A DNA stretch of 64,000 bases from Doryteuthis pealeii (taxonomy: Eukaryota > Mollusca > Cephalopoda > Myopsida > Loliginidae), in the NCBI GenBank assembly GCA_023376005.1, contig CM042152.1, forward strand, positions 85,947,856-86,011,855. Reading direction: 5' to 3'. Of this stretch, positions 34,886 to 49,709 are shown in pieces. The notes beneath the pieces are model-generated. The model saw nothing but the letters and a program-made list of their open reading frames with translations, did no database searches and was not told the origin of the DNA. Position 1 is the stretch's first letter; every line of letters begins with the position of its first letter. A program made the translations under genes and the position numbers.

Positions 34886-35734
34886 AACATCATACTCATC
34901 TTCACAGGAAGGCTGTGAACTTATCATCCAGTCACTGCAAAAAGACACATAACCCGAATACACTCCTGTGCAACTGACAGAACTGGTCAAACCCTTTTTA
35001 AACTCTGCTTAAGAATTGAACTTGTGTCACATCCTACTCATACAGAGGAATGTATGGATAATATCCACACTAAAACCACCAGTCTTCAAAATCCTGAAAT
35101 TAGACTTGACCAATGCCACAATAGTAGAATAGCCCAATGCTGATTTGAACGCCTTTACAGTCTGGGATTCTGAAGCGATTCAACTTGCAAACTCAGTTGA
35201 TACTGATCAGTCTATAACATCTCTACAACGCGTACTGTTGTCTCTTGTTACTTGAATAGGAGATTGGGTCAAAAGTTAATCTTTTTTTTTTCTCTACCCA
35301 GGAGATGCTGTGAAAGATACATAATGACATTCTGGTGATCTCTAAGATTATATTCTCAAGTCATTGGTTGATTCCCTTACGCAAATAGTATGTCATTACT
35401 GGGAGAGGAAATGGGCATTAACTAAATAATCCCTTACCTTCCCCAGAGATACCATTGAGGATCCAAACATACAATTCCAATAATCTCTTCAACATAGACC
35501 ATACAATACCTATGGTAACCCAATATGATGTGTCACCTTTAAACTGGAAAGAGGTAGATACTGTGAAGTAACATCCAACTCTGTCCTTGATTTTGAATTG
35601 GTGATTTTTAACGGGTCAAGCAATCTAGGAATGACATTATTTATATTGAATATTTTTACATTTTTTTGTATTGTTGTTTTCTTAAAAAATTATTTTTGCA
35701 CACAGTTCTGTCTGAATACAAATATTTTGAAACA

Positions 35735-36177
35735 TGTATTTGACCCATAGATGGGACGCTACAGGTACTACCACTCCGGTCAGAGTTGCCCTGAGAGTAA
35801 TGACGATGAAGGGGTATTCTTATACTTTGCAGATCTTAGAAAACTGGAGCCTCACTATGCAGATATAGTTTAGCGTCATTCCCAGGACAACTGTTGGGGG
35901 AGGGTGCATTAACCCCCTCTACAGGGTATAAAGTAAAAGTCTGTCAGGGTGGCCTAAAGTCAGTATTAGCCAATCGGCAAGGAGTCTATGTCCTTTTCAA
36001 CTAGCGCTAGACCAAGGAGAGTGTTTTTGCATCTGGAGGTGGAGCACACACCTACCATCAGCTCCTTAACTTTACGTCACAGATCTGTGCTACTCATACG
36101 CTGCATGGCGAGGGCCGGTATGAACTAGAAACCTTGTGGTTTCTAGCCAACGCTCTACCAACTGAGCAATCCGGACC
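35735..36177 (-). mobile_element. SINE A1 with B-type tail, mirror copy
   Basis: Reverse counterpart of 4,951-5,395. The tRNA-like head lies at about 36,105-36,177 and the CCCATAGATGGG stem of the tail near 35,745. The same A-plus-B-tail chimera is present, so the joint is real and not a local error in copy 1. Confidence 0.88.
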
Positions 36178-36319
36178 TGGTGTTTCTAAATCTGAGCAAA
36201 GGGTGTCTTGCCTTGAAGATGTCATATAGAATCCAGTGGATATAGATTTTGGGATCAACCTTACCAATATTAAAAATATAATCATTTCAAGAAAATTTTA
36301 GTGGCATGATCTATTTGTG

Positions 36320-36419
36320 NNNNNNNNNNNNNNNNNNNNNNNNNNNNNNNNNNNNNNNNNNNNNNNNNNNNNNNNNNNNNNNNNNNNNNNNNNNNNNNNN
36401 NNNNNNNNNNNNNNNNNNN
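36320..36419. other. Assembly gap of exactly 100 N
   Basis: One hundred N characters separate the end of copy 2 from the start of copy 3. A round 100 is a conventional placeholder for a gap of unknown size, so the order and orientation of the two sides rest on scaffolding rather than on sequence. Confidence 0.99.
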
Positions 36420-39339
36420 ATATTGATAAATATCTTTTCTAAATAGCTCACAATACCTTTAATCGCTGTCATACAGGTTTAAATTAATTTTGAGGATTCC
36501 GATCATAGGTGTTAAGGAATTGTTTGTTTCACTATAAGGTGAGGTGAGTATATAACTGAAGTGACGTTGGTAGATTCACGCCAAAAGTTCAGGGAATCAA
36601 CTAAGTACAAAATGACTATAGCTTTGGCTATAAAGGGCTTAGAAATAGAGACCAGACGACAAAAAGGGTGTCCTTGCGCTTAGTAGATACATTTCAGCTA
36701 ATTGGAAACGGTTAGAATCGATTCCATTTATATAAAATGTTCAATTACCTCCGCTAAAACGTTTTCTGATGACCATACCTTTCTAATGATTTTAAGAAGT
36801 GTGGTGAATCAAACTCTTGTTTTGATAAATCAAGAGAGATATTTATTTCGAAACTGGTATCCAAAAGCCACATCTCTGACTGCAAACACTAGAAATCATC
36901 TCCTATTGATGACAAACATCCATTTCAGCGAGAACACGAGGATAAATTAGGTTGTAAAATCATTGAATGACACAGTCTCATAAATAGGACATTATCTAAC
37001 CAATGTTGAGTTTTCTAGTTAACATAAACACTATAATGAATGAACACTCGAGTTGTGAGTTTATCAGTAACAACTGCCAAAGATTAGAAAGAAGGTTTAT
37101 TTTCCAGTAACACAGCACACAGATTAAGAAAAGAAGGTTATTTCCAGTAACAGCAGCTACAGATAGACAGAAGGGTTATTTCCAGTAAACAGAGCCAGAA
37201 GAACCAAGGTTATTTCAGTAAACAAGAGCACTAATGAGAGAACCAAGTGTTATATAAATGCCGCTAGTAACCTATCACGCACAAAGACACGACAAGGATT
37301 AAATATCTTCCAGTAGAACCTAACAAGCACAAATAGACAGGAACGCAAGGTTATTTCATCTCAGTAAGCATGTTTCCATTAGGAGCAAATGCGACATTGG
37401 CACAAAGAGAGAAACAAAGTTAGTAAGCTTTCTTATATATAATGGAGAATAAAAGTGTCAGTCTGGCACAAAATCTTTGTGATTTTGCACTTTTTTCCAA
37501 TTTTATAAAAGCAAATATTTGGTAATTGTTTAAAATCTCAGAAAAAAAAAAATGGTAGCGAACAAAGTAACTGAAGAATAATCAAAGTGGGGAAAAGAAT
37601 TGACTGCAATTTGAATTTGTTTATTTCGATTTTCTTTCAGTGCTGTTGTTTTCATCTTTATATTACATACGTTTTGTTTGTGGGCAAAGTACATGCGCGT
37701 GCAGTGGGAGCTTCCTTCAGGTGTTCTTTGATTATGAACTCCGGAACTCTCGCATTGCTTGAAGATGGCTGGAAGGCACATCAATCAAAATATTGTCCTT
37801 ATATAAGGAGAAAATGAGAGAGAACACTTATCTTTCAATAAATCTACAATAATACAAAATTATCTAATGCCTCATGCTAAACAAAATTCACCCCTAAAAT
37901 AATATGCAATTTGATGTTTTGTTTGTAAACCGTTTTAATTTTTTATTTCCGTCTTACGAGAAGTAAAATAAACTAACTGTTGTTATTAAAATTTAAAAAA
38001 TCTAATCTTGTATGGAGTTTTATAATTAATTGATTTACACTAGATTATGCAAACTACAAGTAAATGGGCTTTGATAATATACAGTTAGATTCTCATTCTT
38101 TTGCAAATGGAACACCGTTTATTCTATCACTTGACAAATGGAGAGACACAAAAAATTCCCAATTTTAAAAATCAAAACAAATCCATCTGTTTGTGTTGAT
38201 ATTGAGAAGATAGTTAAAAAATTTAAAAACAAAAAAACACCTTCAATCTTAAATTGATGCAATGTCGAATTTTCTTACTTGAGTTGTTTGTAACAGACAT
38301 AAGTCATCAATTTCTCACAAGTTAACACACAGAAGGAATATTTTTCTTTTTCTAGCTGGGTGGGATAAAATATATTGATAAATTTTCTATGGGTAATGTT
38401 GCAAATTTATATATTTTTCTTTGCTTTCAACTATTTAATTTGGAGAGAAAATAAGCACAGTCAAATACTAATTCTTTTTATTTCTCTAGAAAAGAATATG
38501 TCTCATGAATAGCAAATTTTACAGATGAATAATTTGGCAATTAGAGGACTGAGTTTCAGATATTAGCAAGAAAAAAGAGCAAAGTTTATTGTATCCCTCA
38601 CCATCAGAAACCTTCTGGCAAGGTCAGGACTAAAAAATAAGCAGAAAATATTTTATATAATTATAATGATATCCATATACATTTTGTTTTGTTTGTTTTG
38701 AATACTGCTGAGATGTATATTGATTAATGATTTGATTTTATTAAACTATTTTTCTCCTGTTTTTTCACTCGATTTTTCTAAGTTTTACTATCAAACCAAT
38801 TCGCTGATTTAAAGCTGATTGCCACAGTTTTGGGTCATTGAAGAAGCAGGCCATCAAGGAATTCTTGACATAGATGAGTTAGCCACAAGCGCTTATTTGG
38901 ATTAGCACCGAGATAGAAAACCAAAAAAGAGAATTCAAGAAGTTGACGTCAATTAATCGTAAAGACCAACTTAGCTTGTTCACAGTATGATAAACTGGCT
39001 TACTATTATTATTCTATATTTGCGTTTTCTATGCGGAAACATTGAGATTAATTAATCTTCTGCTTCGCTCTGCAGAGGGGTAATCACACCGCTCTTACCT
39101 TATACTTAGATAGTCGAGATTCATACTCACGTGTTGTGTGCTCTTTTAGGATATTATCATTGGATTGGTCACTTGGAGAGAGATCTTGTAGAAGCTAGAT
39201 GTCTTAATAATTTTAAATATTGGTTAAGCTTTGATCTCAATAATCTAGTAGTCACTGGGATTCTATTATATTTGTAGATCAGTCGGTTACAGGCACGACA
39301 TCTTTTGTTCAGTTATTCTTCACGAATATCACTCCATGA

Positions 39340-40010
39340 GTTGCCGGATTGAGTGAGCCTTAGTTGGTAGAAATGCTGTTTTTGGTTTAAAACACGAAAC
39401 AATACGAATTCCTTTATGTATATAATACCTCTTTTTAAATAACTCATTTTTTGGGTTCCTATTTAACGCCAATCCGCCAGACGTATGGAGTAGCAGCAGA
39501 GCGCGAATCTGTGCGGTAACGTAGAGGAGCTGATGGTAGGTGCTTATGGTACGCAGGTACAAACACCAACTTCAGACTGGGCACTATCAGAAAACACTCT
39601 CTTGCTTGGAAGTCTGGTAGTAAGACAGGCTGATGAATGAGAGATAGTAGGAAGTAACCTTCCTTCAGAGACACTCCGACTCAGTGTTAAAGACTATATG
39701 CCATACTTCATCGATTAGGCGCACTACCCTACATGAAATCGTGGATACTTTTACTATATATCCTACTGGCTACTGAGGTGAGTACATGGCAACCTATCCA
39801 CCCCACTAAAAGATGTCCTTGGAATGACGGTGAGAAATTATATAAACAAGATAATAGAGGACTACCAGTATATACAGATGATTGCAAAAGTAACATTCAG
39901 ACACAATGTACCCTTCAGGACCCGTCATTTACTTACTCAGGGCTAGCGCACTGACGACCGGGAAGTGGTAGTGACAATGTTAGCGTCCCATCCATGGGTC
40001 AAATAATGCT
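39340..40010 (+). mobile_element. SINE A1 with B-type tail, corrupted copy 3 version
   Basis: Landmarks (TTAGTTGGTAGA, GAGCTGATGGTAGGTG, CCCATCCATGGGTCAAATA) are in order, but many extra bases stretch the ~445 bp element to about 670 bp. The pattern is typical of unpolished long-read sequence, not of evolutionary decay. Confidence 0.75.
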
Positions 40011-43000
40011 TTGTCAAGCAATTATTTGTAGTCCCAGGAACAAAAACAAAGGGCAATGGAACATAATCTTTTAGTAAACAACAATACAAAAAAATGTAAA
40101 TATAAATTAAATAAATGTCAGTATTCCTCCTAGCATTGCTTGAGACACGTTAAATATCCACCAATCAACAGGACAGGAGCTATAGAGATGGTATATTACC
40201 TCTTTCACGGAGTATCTACCTCTTTTCCAGTAATAGGTTGACGCATCATCATTGGGTTACATAGATTGATGGTCTTATTGTTTGAACCAGTTATGATTAT
40301 TGGTATATGTTACATATGATTTGGATGGCTTTTTACAGTGGCGTCTTAACTTCTCGTGGGGGAAAGGTAAGTGGATTATTCTCAGGTAAATTCGCCCCTA
40401 GCATCTTTTCCTCATTCCCAGTAATACAAGTAGGAGATCTAATTTTGGCTACATGGAATTCAACACCAATAGACTGAGAATATAAATCTTGAGGTACGAT
40501 CACCAGGAAATCGTAAAATAGACCCACCAATAAAGCCTAGAGTATCTCATATATTACACTAACAGCATTCTCTTCCTGCCGTGTAGATGACAAAATATAT
40601 TACGCTAATGACTTAGAATCACAATCTCCTATTCAAAGTAACATATGATGACACTATCCATTCTCTTAGCTATTGCAACCACCAAATGAAGATGGGGTAT
40701 AAAGCAAGAAACTCTAAAAGTACAACCGAGAATATCCGCTAACAGTTGTATAGATTTGTCAAACAAAACGACTGATCAGCCTATCAACCCCTCATCATAC
40801 CCCCCGAAATCACGAGTATTGCGCAGATTTGAATTCAGTCCCCAAAAAGTAAATCAAGACTGTGGCTTCTAAAGGGTTCATAGAATAGTTCACAGCTTAA
40901 ATAGTGTTCTTAATATGCCATGGTGGCTGGTCAATGATCTGGTAATTTCCAGGATTTGATAGACTGGTAGTTTAGATAAGTGTTTACGCGAAGGGCCTAT
41001 TTATTGCGGACATTATCAGTATTTCTCTTCTAGTTAATTGATCTAGGTAGGATCCGTGGAAGCACAAGGTCAATTATCTTAGCAGAATCTTAAAAAACAG
41101 GTTTGTAACCATGTTCTAAGTTCAGTTAACTACAGAGTGATTAAATATCGGATTATGGCGTGAGATCTTTCTTATTTTAGATTCCTGAGTTGTACTGGAA
41201 TGTATATCACAGCTTCCTGTGAAGAGAGTATCGATGTTCAGTATTATTTGGATTATTTCGGACTATGTCTCATCTTTATTGTTATTTGTACAACATTCAG
41301 CTGATGTACTCATCCTACATCTGGCCTCTCAAGGTATTTTGTTGGCGGAGTAATCAGTGATGCGTCTTTGTGTGGTTAGACTAATAAGAACGTTTACTTT
41401 GTGTGCCATTAGTCGTGGCAAACTTCAATATATGCACATATAGCAATATGTGGATAACAATAAAGATTATGGAGTGGTCAAAATCACTAGCATTGATTAA
41501 ATAAATTGAAATTAATTAAAATAAATAATAGAATCCAAATTATGAATAAATTGAAATGGGAAACGTTCAAGTCGGAGCAAAAACATTAATGATCTTTATC
41601 CGAATGAATCCAAATAATACTAATTATCTAGTGCCTCATCTAAAAAAATTCAGAGAAATATGTAGTATATTCATTCTACATAAGCTATATTCATTAGATA
41701 TCAAGTAGCAAATGAAAGAATTCTCAAGCTTCTGAAATGCAGTGTTAGCCCAATCACACACATTATAACAATACATATATAAAAAGGAGGATATAACTTA
41801 AGGATAATATATATGTCACACTGTAACAAAAAGTATAAAAGAAAACAGATGACAATTCTCTATCCGGCTTACGTCACATTACCAAGTCGAAGAATGTCAA
41901 CCCCTTTTTTGTTTTGGTTTTGCCACAAAATTAGAGTAACCATAAACGCATACAGAAAATAAATATCATTTTGCAATACAGAGAATATGAAACTATGCAA
42001 CATTAGAGCGTCCTCTTGGTTATGTTTAAACACACACAAGATTCAATTTTGGCACAAATAAAATAAATCATGACTGTATTATTATTCTATATATAGATAT
42101 GTTATTAATTTAATTTATACTGATATTTTTAAAGTTTAACATTAAATTCAAAACTCTGAGTTTATTTCTTCTTCTATCCTTTATGTATGGAATTTGATGA
42201 TTTAATCTTAGAATGTTACCGTACACTATATATCTACATCTGAACATTACAAATTTTTTACATCCCACCCTTTTTTCTTATGAAAAGGAGGAGCAAGTAT
42301 GTATTGAAAAATTTATGTAATGGTTTAAGGATGAAAGCGCCGGAGGGATGGTTATTATTTTGTACTAGTATCAAAAATAAGGCGAGGAAGGAGACACCGA
42401 CGCTGTCAGGAAAATTATACGTAGCTGATCGAAGAGTGAGCAGATAGAGAAAGTCAGGAACTTCCGATAACTTTGCAACCAGAGCACCATCAGGTATGTT
42501 GTACAGGCAGATTTGCTTTTGTTATAGCAGTTAGATAAAATTCTAATTTCCATAACGAAATGAACTATTAACGCTCTAGCCATATATATAGTTATTTTCT
42601 TTCTGTTATCATTGAATATGTTGATTTAATAAAGATAAGATTGAATAAGAGCATATAAGATGCCAAATCATCCATTACCGCCACTGAATCATATTTGTTT
42701 ATTTTTTTAATATTTTGTGAAAGGAATCACATTACACTGACTAACAAACTGATTGGTCGATAGATAAATCCTTTGAATTGAAATCAGGCAAGGAAAAATG
42801 GCTGGAGCTTTAGACATCTTAGTTAAACGTTTTGTGAAAGATGTATTTTTTTTTTCTTAAGGAAATTACAAAAAATGATCATGAATAAAAAATAAAATCA
42901 GGTGATATATATTAAACTACGTAAAACACTAAAATCAAATGGAACCAGGAAAAAATCTAAAATTGTGAGAAAAATTTATAATGAGCACTAAATTAAAGAA

Positions 43001-43759
43001 TTTGTTTGTGAATGCTTTCTCGCAATATTGCTCGTCAACAAGAAACAGTGTGTGTGTGTGTGGATGTGGTGTATATATATAATATAACATACCTATATAA
43101 TATATATATACTATGATGAGAAAGTGAAAATGTAAGCGAAGAGGAGATCTGTTATTGATATATGGCGATTTTTTAGCCGAGCAGAGGATTGGTTGCGGAG
43201 AATGATATGTGCTTAATTGAAGTCGGTAATTTCAAAAATTAAGGTACGACTATCAATTACAGCGACTATATTCTACCCAATAATTAGTATATATACGTTT
43301 ATACATTATATATATTTGCTATACACACACACACACGTACATACTCTTCTGCAAGAGTAGGAGTGACCAAGTCAGTTTCTCTTCAGAGGCAGCGGAGCTT
43401 ATACATAAACTTTGAGATATATTCAGAGTTTTCCTTCTCCAAGATTGGTTGCCTAATCAGAGTAAGACCATTCTGCCAGCCTAAGAGTGATGATCATTTA
43501 CCCCACGGGATGGGCCCTGGAAGGATAATGACTGTAGAATATTATACCGAGGTGGATCATGTAACTCTCGCAGCAGTGTGCCCACACAACATGGCTGCCC
43601 TGTATATTGAGGCTACCCGTTGCTGATGTGACAATGGCAACAGCCTTTGTAAGGAATTTGAACTCTTGGTCGCAGTTTCCTAGGGTCATGTATTGAAATA
43701 CTGTAAGGCAGATTCCGATGAAAATCATAACACCTATACTTTAGATTGTATCATACCTA

Positions 43760-45886
43760 CAAATATAACTCAAAAAGTAAGTTAGGTGATAATAGAATTG
43801 GTCTGAATATAGATAAATTATATATGATATTACAGATAGATAAAAAACATCTCAACACACTTTAGTGTATTAAGTTCTATGAAATACAAATAGAATGCCA
43901 GCGTAAATCTACTTGCGGTTTGGAAACTAGTATAGACGGTAGGACCAAGCAGGTAGCACAACAAGCGACTAGCTACAAGCTTTCACAAAGACAAAGAGCG
44001 GGTATGTCCTCTGCAAGTTGCCTACACTAGCATAGTAGCAGGAAGTTGCTTAGATATTAGGGAATAACTCCGAACACATTCCTGTAACATTCTGCAATGC
44101 ATCTGGGGCAGGTCTTTCAAATTCCCTGGATAGTCCTGATTCTGTAGTCACTTCAGGTTTTTCAGTATCACTCAAACAACTAGCAAGCAACCTATATACA
44201 ATCACTCTGCTCGTTTTTGACTGGTGATTTAGATACTAAGGCAGTAAAACAAAACCCAGCAAGTTAAATTTCACGCTCGATGATATGAACTGCTTGTGCT
44301 GTCTTGTCTTGCCAATCTCACATGGAATGAGTTTGATACATATAAGTACGATCAGGAAGATTCTTACTATACTGATGAGCATGATATCGAACCCAAAACA
44401 ATTGTCCCTGAATATTATAAACATAGTTGTCTCGGAGGAACATCAATAAATAGAGACTCGAGAGTTGAACTCTATTAAGCTATAAAAATAATTATTTTCT
44501 TATCTCTTATATACTGCTGCTTTTTCAATGTATCTCAGCGAGTTTCTTTTTATATGATCACTTCTACAATTTTGTTGGTGTGAATTCATTGTATTGTGTC
44601 TTGATTTATTATATTCTGTTTCTCTTTCATACCGTGATTTATGTTGAGTAATTCGCATAAATTCTAGAATTTTTATTTATATCTCAACTTTATATTTTCT
44701 GAATAATACTTTGGTCACATTTACTAATATTTGATAATATAATAGTTTTTATAAGACTTCTTTCAGAGTATATTTCTTTCTGATTTTTTAAAGATTTCTG
44801 ATGTTGAGACTTTTTATACATTCTTAATTTACTTAAATTTCCACGCTTTTGTCTTACTATGTTTGTCACATATTATATCAAAAATTAATAGAACTGGTAG
44901 ACTTAAATTTGTTTGTTAGTGTTATATGATATTTTAAAATGAATTTTTTTCAACAGAATATTATTAATATTATCTTCTATATTATAATAAATGTACTGTA
45001 AATACATATCGGAGAGGAAGTTCTGTTATTATTATCACTCCTATATACTTAGTGTATCAATGTTCTTTTAGATTAATATCATAAAATTACTTTATTTAGA
45101 ATTAATTCAGATCCGTTTTTGCTTTTAATTTATTATAGCTTTACTCTAATACTCCAACTGATATAATTATCGAAGAGTAAAAGTCATAAAGTTTTTTTAT
45201 AAATTCTAGACCAGTATCAAATTATTCCTTGAAGTAATCCTCATAGGAAAGAGACTATTTGAGCTGCGACTTCAATTAATAGATATTGCTTATATAATTG
45301 AGTCTTCTCTCTGTCTGAGGCTAGCGAGGTCTTCATCATGAAATCACAATCTGTTCCTCATAAGAACAACAAGATAAAGGAAACGTGTACTTCCCAGGAC
45401 TCAACTGGACTATAAAAATAAAATTAGGGTATTATAATCTTCTTCCTCTGTATTATAGAAATGAAGAATAAGCTATTTCATTCTTTCAATATCCCACAGG
45501 TGAGCCCTCTATATTTCATTACTGTCTAGTATCATCATTAGGGACTAATACTAACGATGATGTGATAGGTAGGCTGATCTAAGTAATGAGTTGGCCTTTT
45601 ACTCCAAGAGATAACCTGCGAGTTTACTGGATTTTCCCTGCAGCTTTTCTATCCCTGTTTACCTCATATTGAATATATATATATATAGACCATCAACGTA
45701 TGCTATCATAATAAATTATATATATTATGAAAAACGTAATGTTTATCTATAAGTGGCAAAAGAGAACGACTTAACGCACCCAATTTATAGATTGACCTGT
45801 CTATTTTTAAGACCTAATAGGCATGCAGATTAGTTTTCTTTTTATTTCTCTTTTTTCTTTAATTTTTTATATATATAAGATAATAG

Positions 45887-45919
<33 letters not shown>

Positions 45920-48000
45920 GTTAATATTTAATGATAAACTATAAAAAATAGTACTAGTATATGGGTAATATCAGCTTATCATGTATGAGCGGTGAGAATA
46001 AATAAAATAATACAGTACAAATAGTTGATTGTATAAATCATAATACTACAACATCAACCGGTTAGGTAAGAAAAAAAATTTATTAGAAATCAATAGAATA
46101 AAGAACCAAGAATAATCGCATGCCTTAACTGGGAATATCTAACGAGAATAAATAATCTATTGGCTCTAGCAAATTGGTTAATTGATGCAAGTTATTACCA
46201 ATTTAGCTGCACTACAAGAAAAAAAACGACACAAAGTGGTTAATGAAAAAATTAAAAGCATAATATAATATAGATGCTACTATATTAACAAAATACCTGT
46301 CCGAAAGGTAGAGCAGACACTGAAATAGCTAATTAGTTAAAAAGTGACGTCAAAATCAACTAACGTACCCAGTAATGAGAACAATAACTAAAGTATAAAG
46401 TCTTATCAATGATGCGCGATGAACTTAAACTTAAAAGTTGATCATTATGAACGAGTAGGTTTCGACTGTATTAATATATTATTATAGATTGAGATTTTAT
46501 AACTCCAGTAGAATCATCGTCCTTAAAGTATGATGTGTGAGTACTCAGACAAAAACCAATAAAGAGTTAACGTGATTATCTCTAATATATATATACTGTG
46601 TATATATACATTAATAAATTATATAATATAATTAATATAATATTATATTAAGTATATTACATATATATATATATATTAATATTATAATATATATATATAT
46701 TCTAGCAGATAGGAAGATGTGAAGTATTAAATAGAATGTTGCTAGTGTTAATTGATTATTTTAAGAATAGATGTAATTAATAATATACTATTGGCAACTA
46801 TAGGAAAAACTATCAGGTGTCAAATTTTGAGAGATGAGTCTGTTTGCAGTTATACCAAATTTATATTTGTAGCTAATTATAGCTCAATATAGTTATATTG
46901 TATATGATAATTAATCTTTATCTAAAGTTCTAATTAAACCAATCATAGATAATTAGTAAGAATCAAAGCAAACAGAGTATAGCCGTAACTGAATACAGAT
47001 ATAATCGTTAGTTAACAATATACTAACTTATCAAGACAAAATTGCCAGGACTGGGTAACTCTACTTGACGTATAACTATCATTCTAAATAGGATAACCTA
47101 AGCAGCACAATTTCAGAGAAATAAGACTGATCACAAAAACTAAATCACCATGCATGAGAAAATTCTTACATTCAGTAAAATTGATTCTCGAGTTATATAT
47201 ATCACTACAACAGACCTTCCACTTAATAATTTTCCCTAAAAAGAATTTGATTGAGTCTGTCTTTTCGAGACATAGTCTTTCAGGTGACGCTATAGCAAAC
47301 ACACAAAGATAATAATCGTTGATCTTAGACATTGACAACTCATATTAGTAATTCCTAATATCGGTTAAAGATAATTTTCCCAAGATGATACTAAATTGGA
47401 CCTTATATAGGTTGAAAACTGTTGATGAATCTAATTTGAAAACATAATGGTTTTAAGAATGCTCATGAATAATAATGCTATTGCACCCTGATTTTGTGTT
47501 ATGAAGTTTTTGAGTTAAGTTAATACTCCGTTTAGATTTGAAAACAACAACAACTAAGAAACCACTAAGATACTGAAGTGCCATATATTATCCAAGAAGC
47601 TGGTATTCGCTGGAGTGCACATATAAATACCAGCATGCTTTGGTCGCACTCAGTTCAGTTAGTAAGCTCTAGCTTAGTTGTTGTTTATCAAACCAACAAG
47701 TATATCCAGAATTCCCTTGGCGATATTACCAATTGACTGCTTCTTTCTCCTCGGGCTTTGTATAAAATTACATAGAGGAGAACTGGATTCTCTATCCCCT
47801 GGTGGTGTAATCATTCAAGACAAAGAAAACTAATGAACACTGAAATCAGAGAATCTACGGCTATAGGAATTATTGCTTCTCCAAAAGTGAGTATGATGTC
47901 TTCACAATGGCAAACACACTGTGCAAAGCCATTCTTCTGTTATCAGTTACCCAAAAAGTGTGGCTGGTCTTACGCAAAGGCTTCATTACTATACAGAAAA
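43760..48000. other. Low-quality stretch of copy 3
   Basis: The counterpart of about 7,800-10,450 (D2, D3, TA tracts, hairpins) is expected here. Landmarks survive only in fragments, for example CTTGTCTTGCCAAT near 44,303 and hairpin E at 47,555-47,715. Short frames in this stretch are not reliable. Confidence 0.75.
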
Positions 48001-49399
48001 ACGATTCCTGTGTAGTCAGTCTCTAAGGTTGGCTTGGTTGCCATACGCTGTTGATGATGACCATTATTTCTATACATTATCTGGGCATGAAAGATCAACC
48101 ACTGGCATAATAGACTCACACAGGTTTTGTTTTTTTTTGGGTCATTGAATATCATCTTCAGTCTCCATCTTATCACCTTCTCACAATCTCCCAATAATCT
48201 AATCATTTCTTTATATTTCTCATATTTGTGTTAAATAAAAATGTAAGTAAGAAGATTAATGTTTGCAGCCAATCTTTTCAGCTGGAACGGCCTGTATACA
48301 CAGAAATCAGAATTTATAAAACTACTTGATCAACCCAGGCAGGCTATTCACTATTTTTATATTTCTCAGACACTGATTATATTTTGGTTTGATCACCTTC
48401 TCATTTTGCCTCCTGCATTTCATGATCTATTCTAATTTGTTTATTTATTTTGATGCCTTTATTATTGTATCTCTTGAAAAATTCAGTCAGATTGTATATC
48501 TTCTGTATTGATAGGATATATGGATATAATCATTTGAAACAAAATGAGGGATGAAAAAAAAATTCCATTGCCTCATCTTGAAAAGACGATCTCTTCCTAA
48601 GTCAGTAGACAACTAATTTTGAATATTTCCTCTAAAGATGTGTGTGAGAGAGAGAGAGAGGAACGTGTATCGTTGTGTGTGTTGTGTGTTGTGTGTGTGT
48701 GTATGAAGAGAGAAGAGGAGTGTGTAAGTGTTATGGAGAGAGAGAGTGTGTGTAATGTGTGAGTTTGTGTGTGGTGAGAGAGAAAGAGAGAGAGAGAGGT
48801 TCTTTTTTACCCATGCCTAGTAGAATGATTGGATGCCATCAAATCTCGGTAATCTTCATCTCAACAGTCAGATATTTTGGTGGCACTCTTATTATTAGTA
48901 GTAGACAAATGTCTCTCTTTAGTTTAGTGATCCAATATTATGTGGCTCGATGTCAACAATATTGTTCAACCTGCAAATACTTAAGACAAGATTACTTATA
49001 AATAATGTTAAGTTTATATTATGTAAGTAAAATAATATGTCAGAAGCTATTATTGCTAAACTTAAAAATAGGACATAAAAGTTATATATACTTGTGTGTC
49101 TGTCTGTATTTAAGTAGCAGTTCTTCATAATGAATGTTTGATTAAGACTAGATAAGAAATATTTTTTAATTTTTGTAGTTAAGTTTTCTTGTTTAATATA
49201 CAAGAAAACACGTCTGGATAAATAAAAAAGTTAGACACTACCTTGTCTGACTTTTTTATTTTGGCCCTAAGATTAGTATACATACAAAACTTGAATGTTA
49301 ATTACTTTTTAAAGTCTTAAACATTTTTGTTATATTGTTTACACATTATGATCATAAAACGTTAAGGTTACACAGAGACACAATTAATATATCAGTTAT

Positions 49400-49709
49400 A
49401 TTGAAGTCAGTCAATCAGTCAGTCAGTCTACTATGGTTTGAACAATGTGACTGGCCAAGCACAAACTGAATCAGTGTCAAGACAACTGGTACTTATGGGA
49501 ATCTCAGAACAGTCCACTCATTGTATTTGGGTGATTTCCATTCCTGAGTCCTGATTGGCTGCTTTGGTTTGTATGATCCTCTGAGCTCCAAATAAATGCT
49601 GCATTTTGCAATAGTCTTAGGCAGGCAAAACCAGAATCGTATTTGAGTTACGACTGCTTGCTGTCTTGTCTTGCCAATTCGACGGTATATGGACTTAGTA
49701 TTATTCTAA
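49400..49709 (-). repeat. Family D element, copy 3 version of D4
   Basis: Runs ATTGAAGTCAGTCAATC ... ATTATTCTA, with several single-base indels. SINE C follows at about 49,710-49,975. Confidence 0.85.

Larger units (their letters stand above)
20427..36319 (-). repeat. Triplicated block, copy 2 (right arm, reverse complement)
   Basis: This is the reverse complement of copy 1, ending at the counterpart of about 4,815. Small insertions and deletions are scattered through it, denser near 22.6-22.9 kb and after 34 kb. It carries a ~45 bp segment at about 33,060-33,105 that copy 1 lacks and a different sequence at about 34,135-34,525. At both places it agrees better with copy 3. No gene is visible. 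Confidence 0.95.

Noticed and set aside
41337..43300. Divergent sequence of copy 3 as a separate paralogue with its own genes
   Set aside because: Landmarks remain in order with random short insertions throughout, which fits uncorrected sequencing error better than evolutionary divergence.
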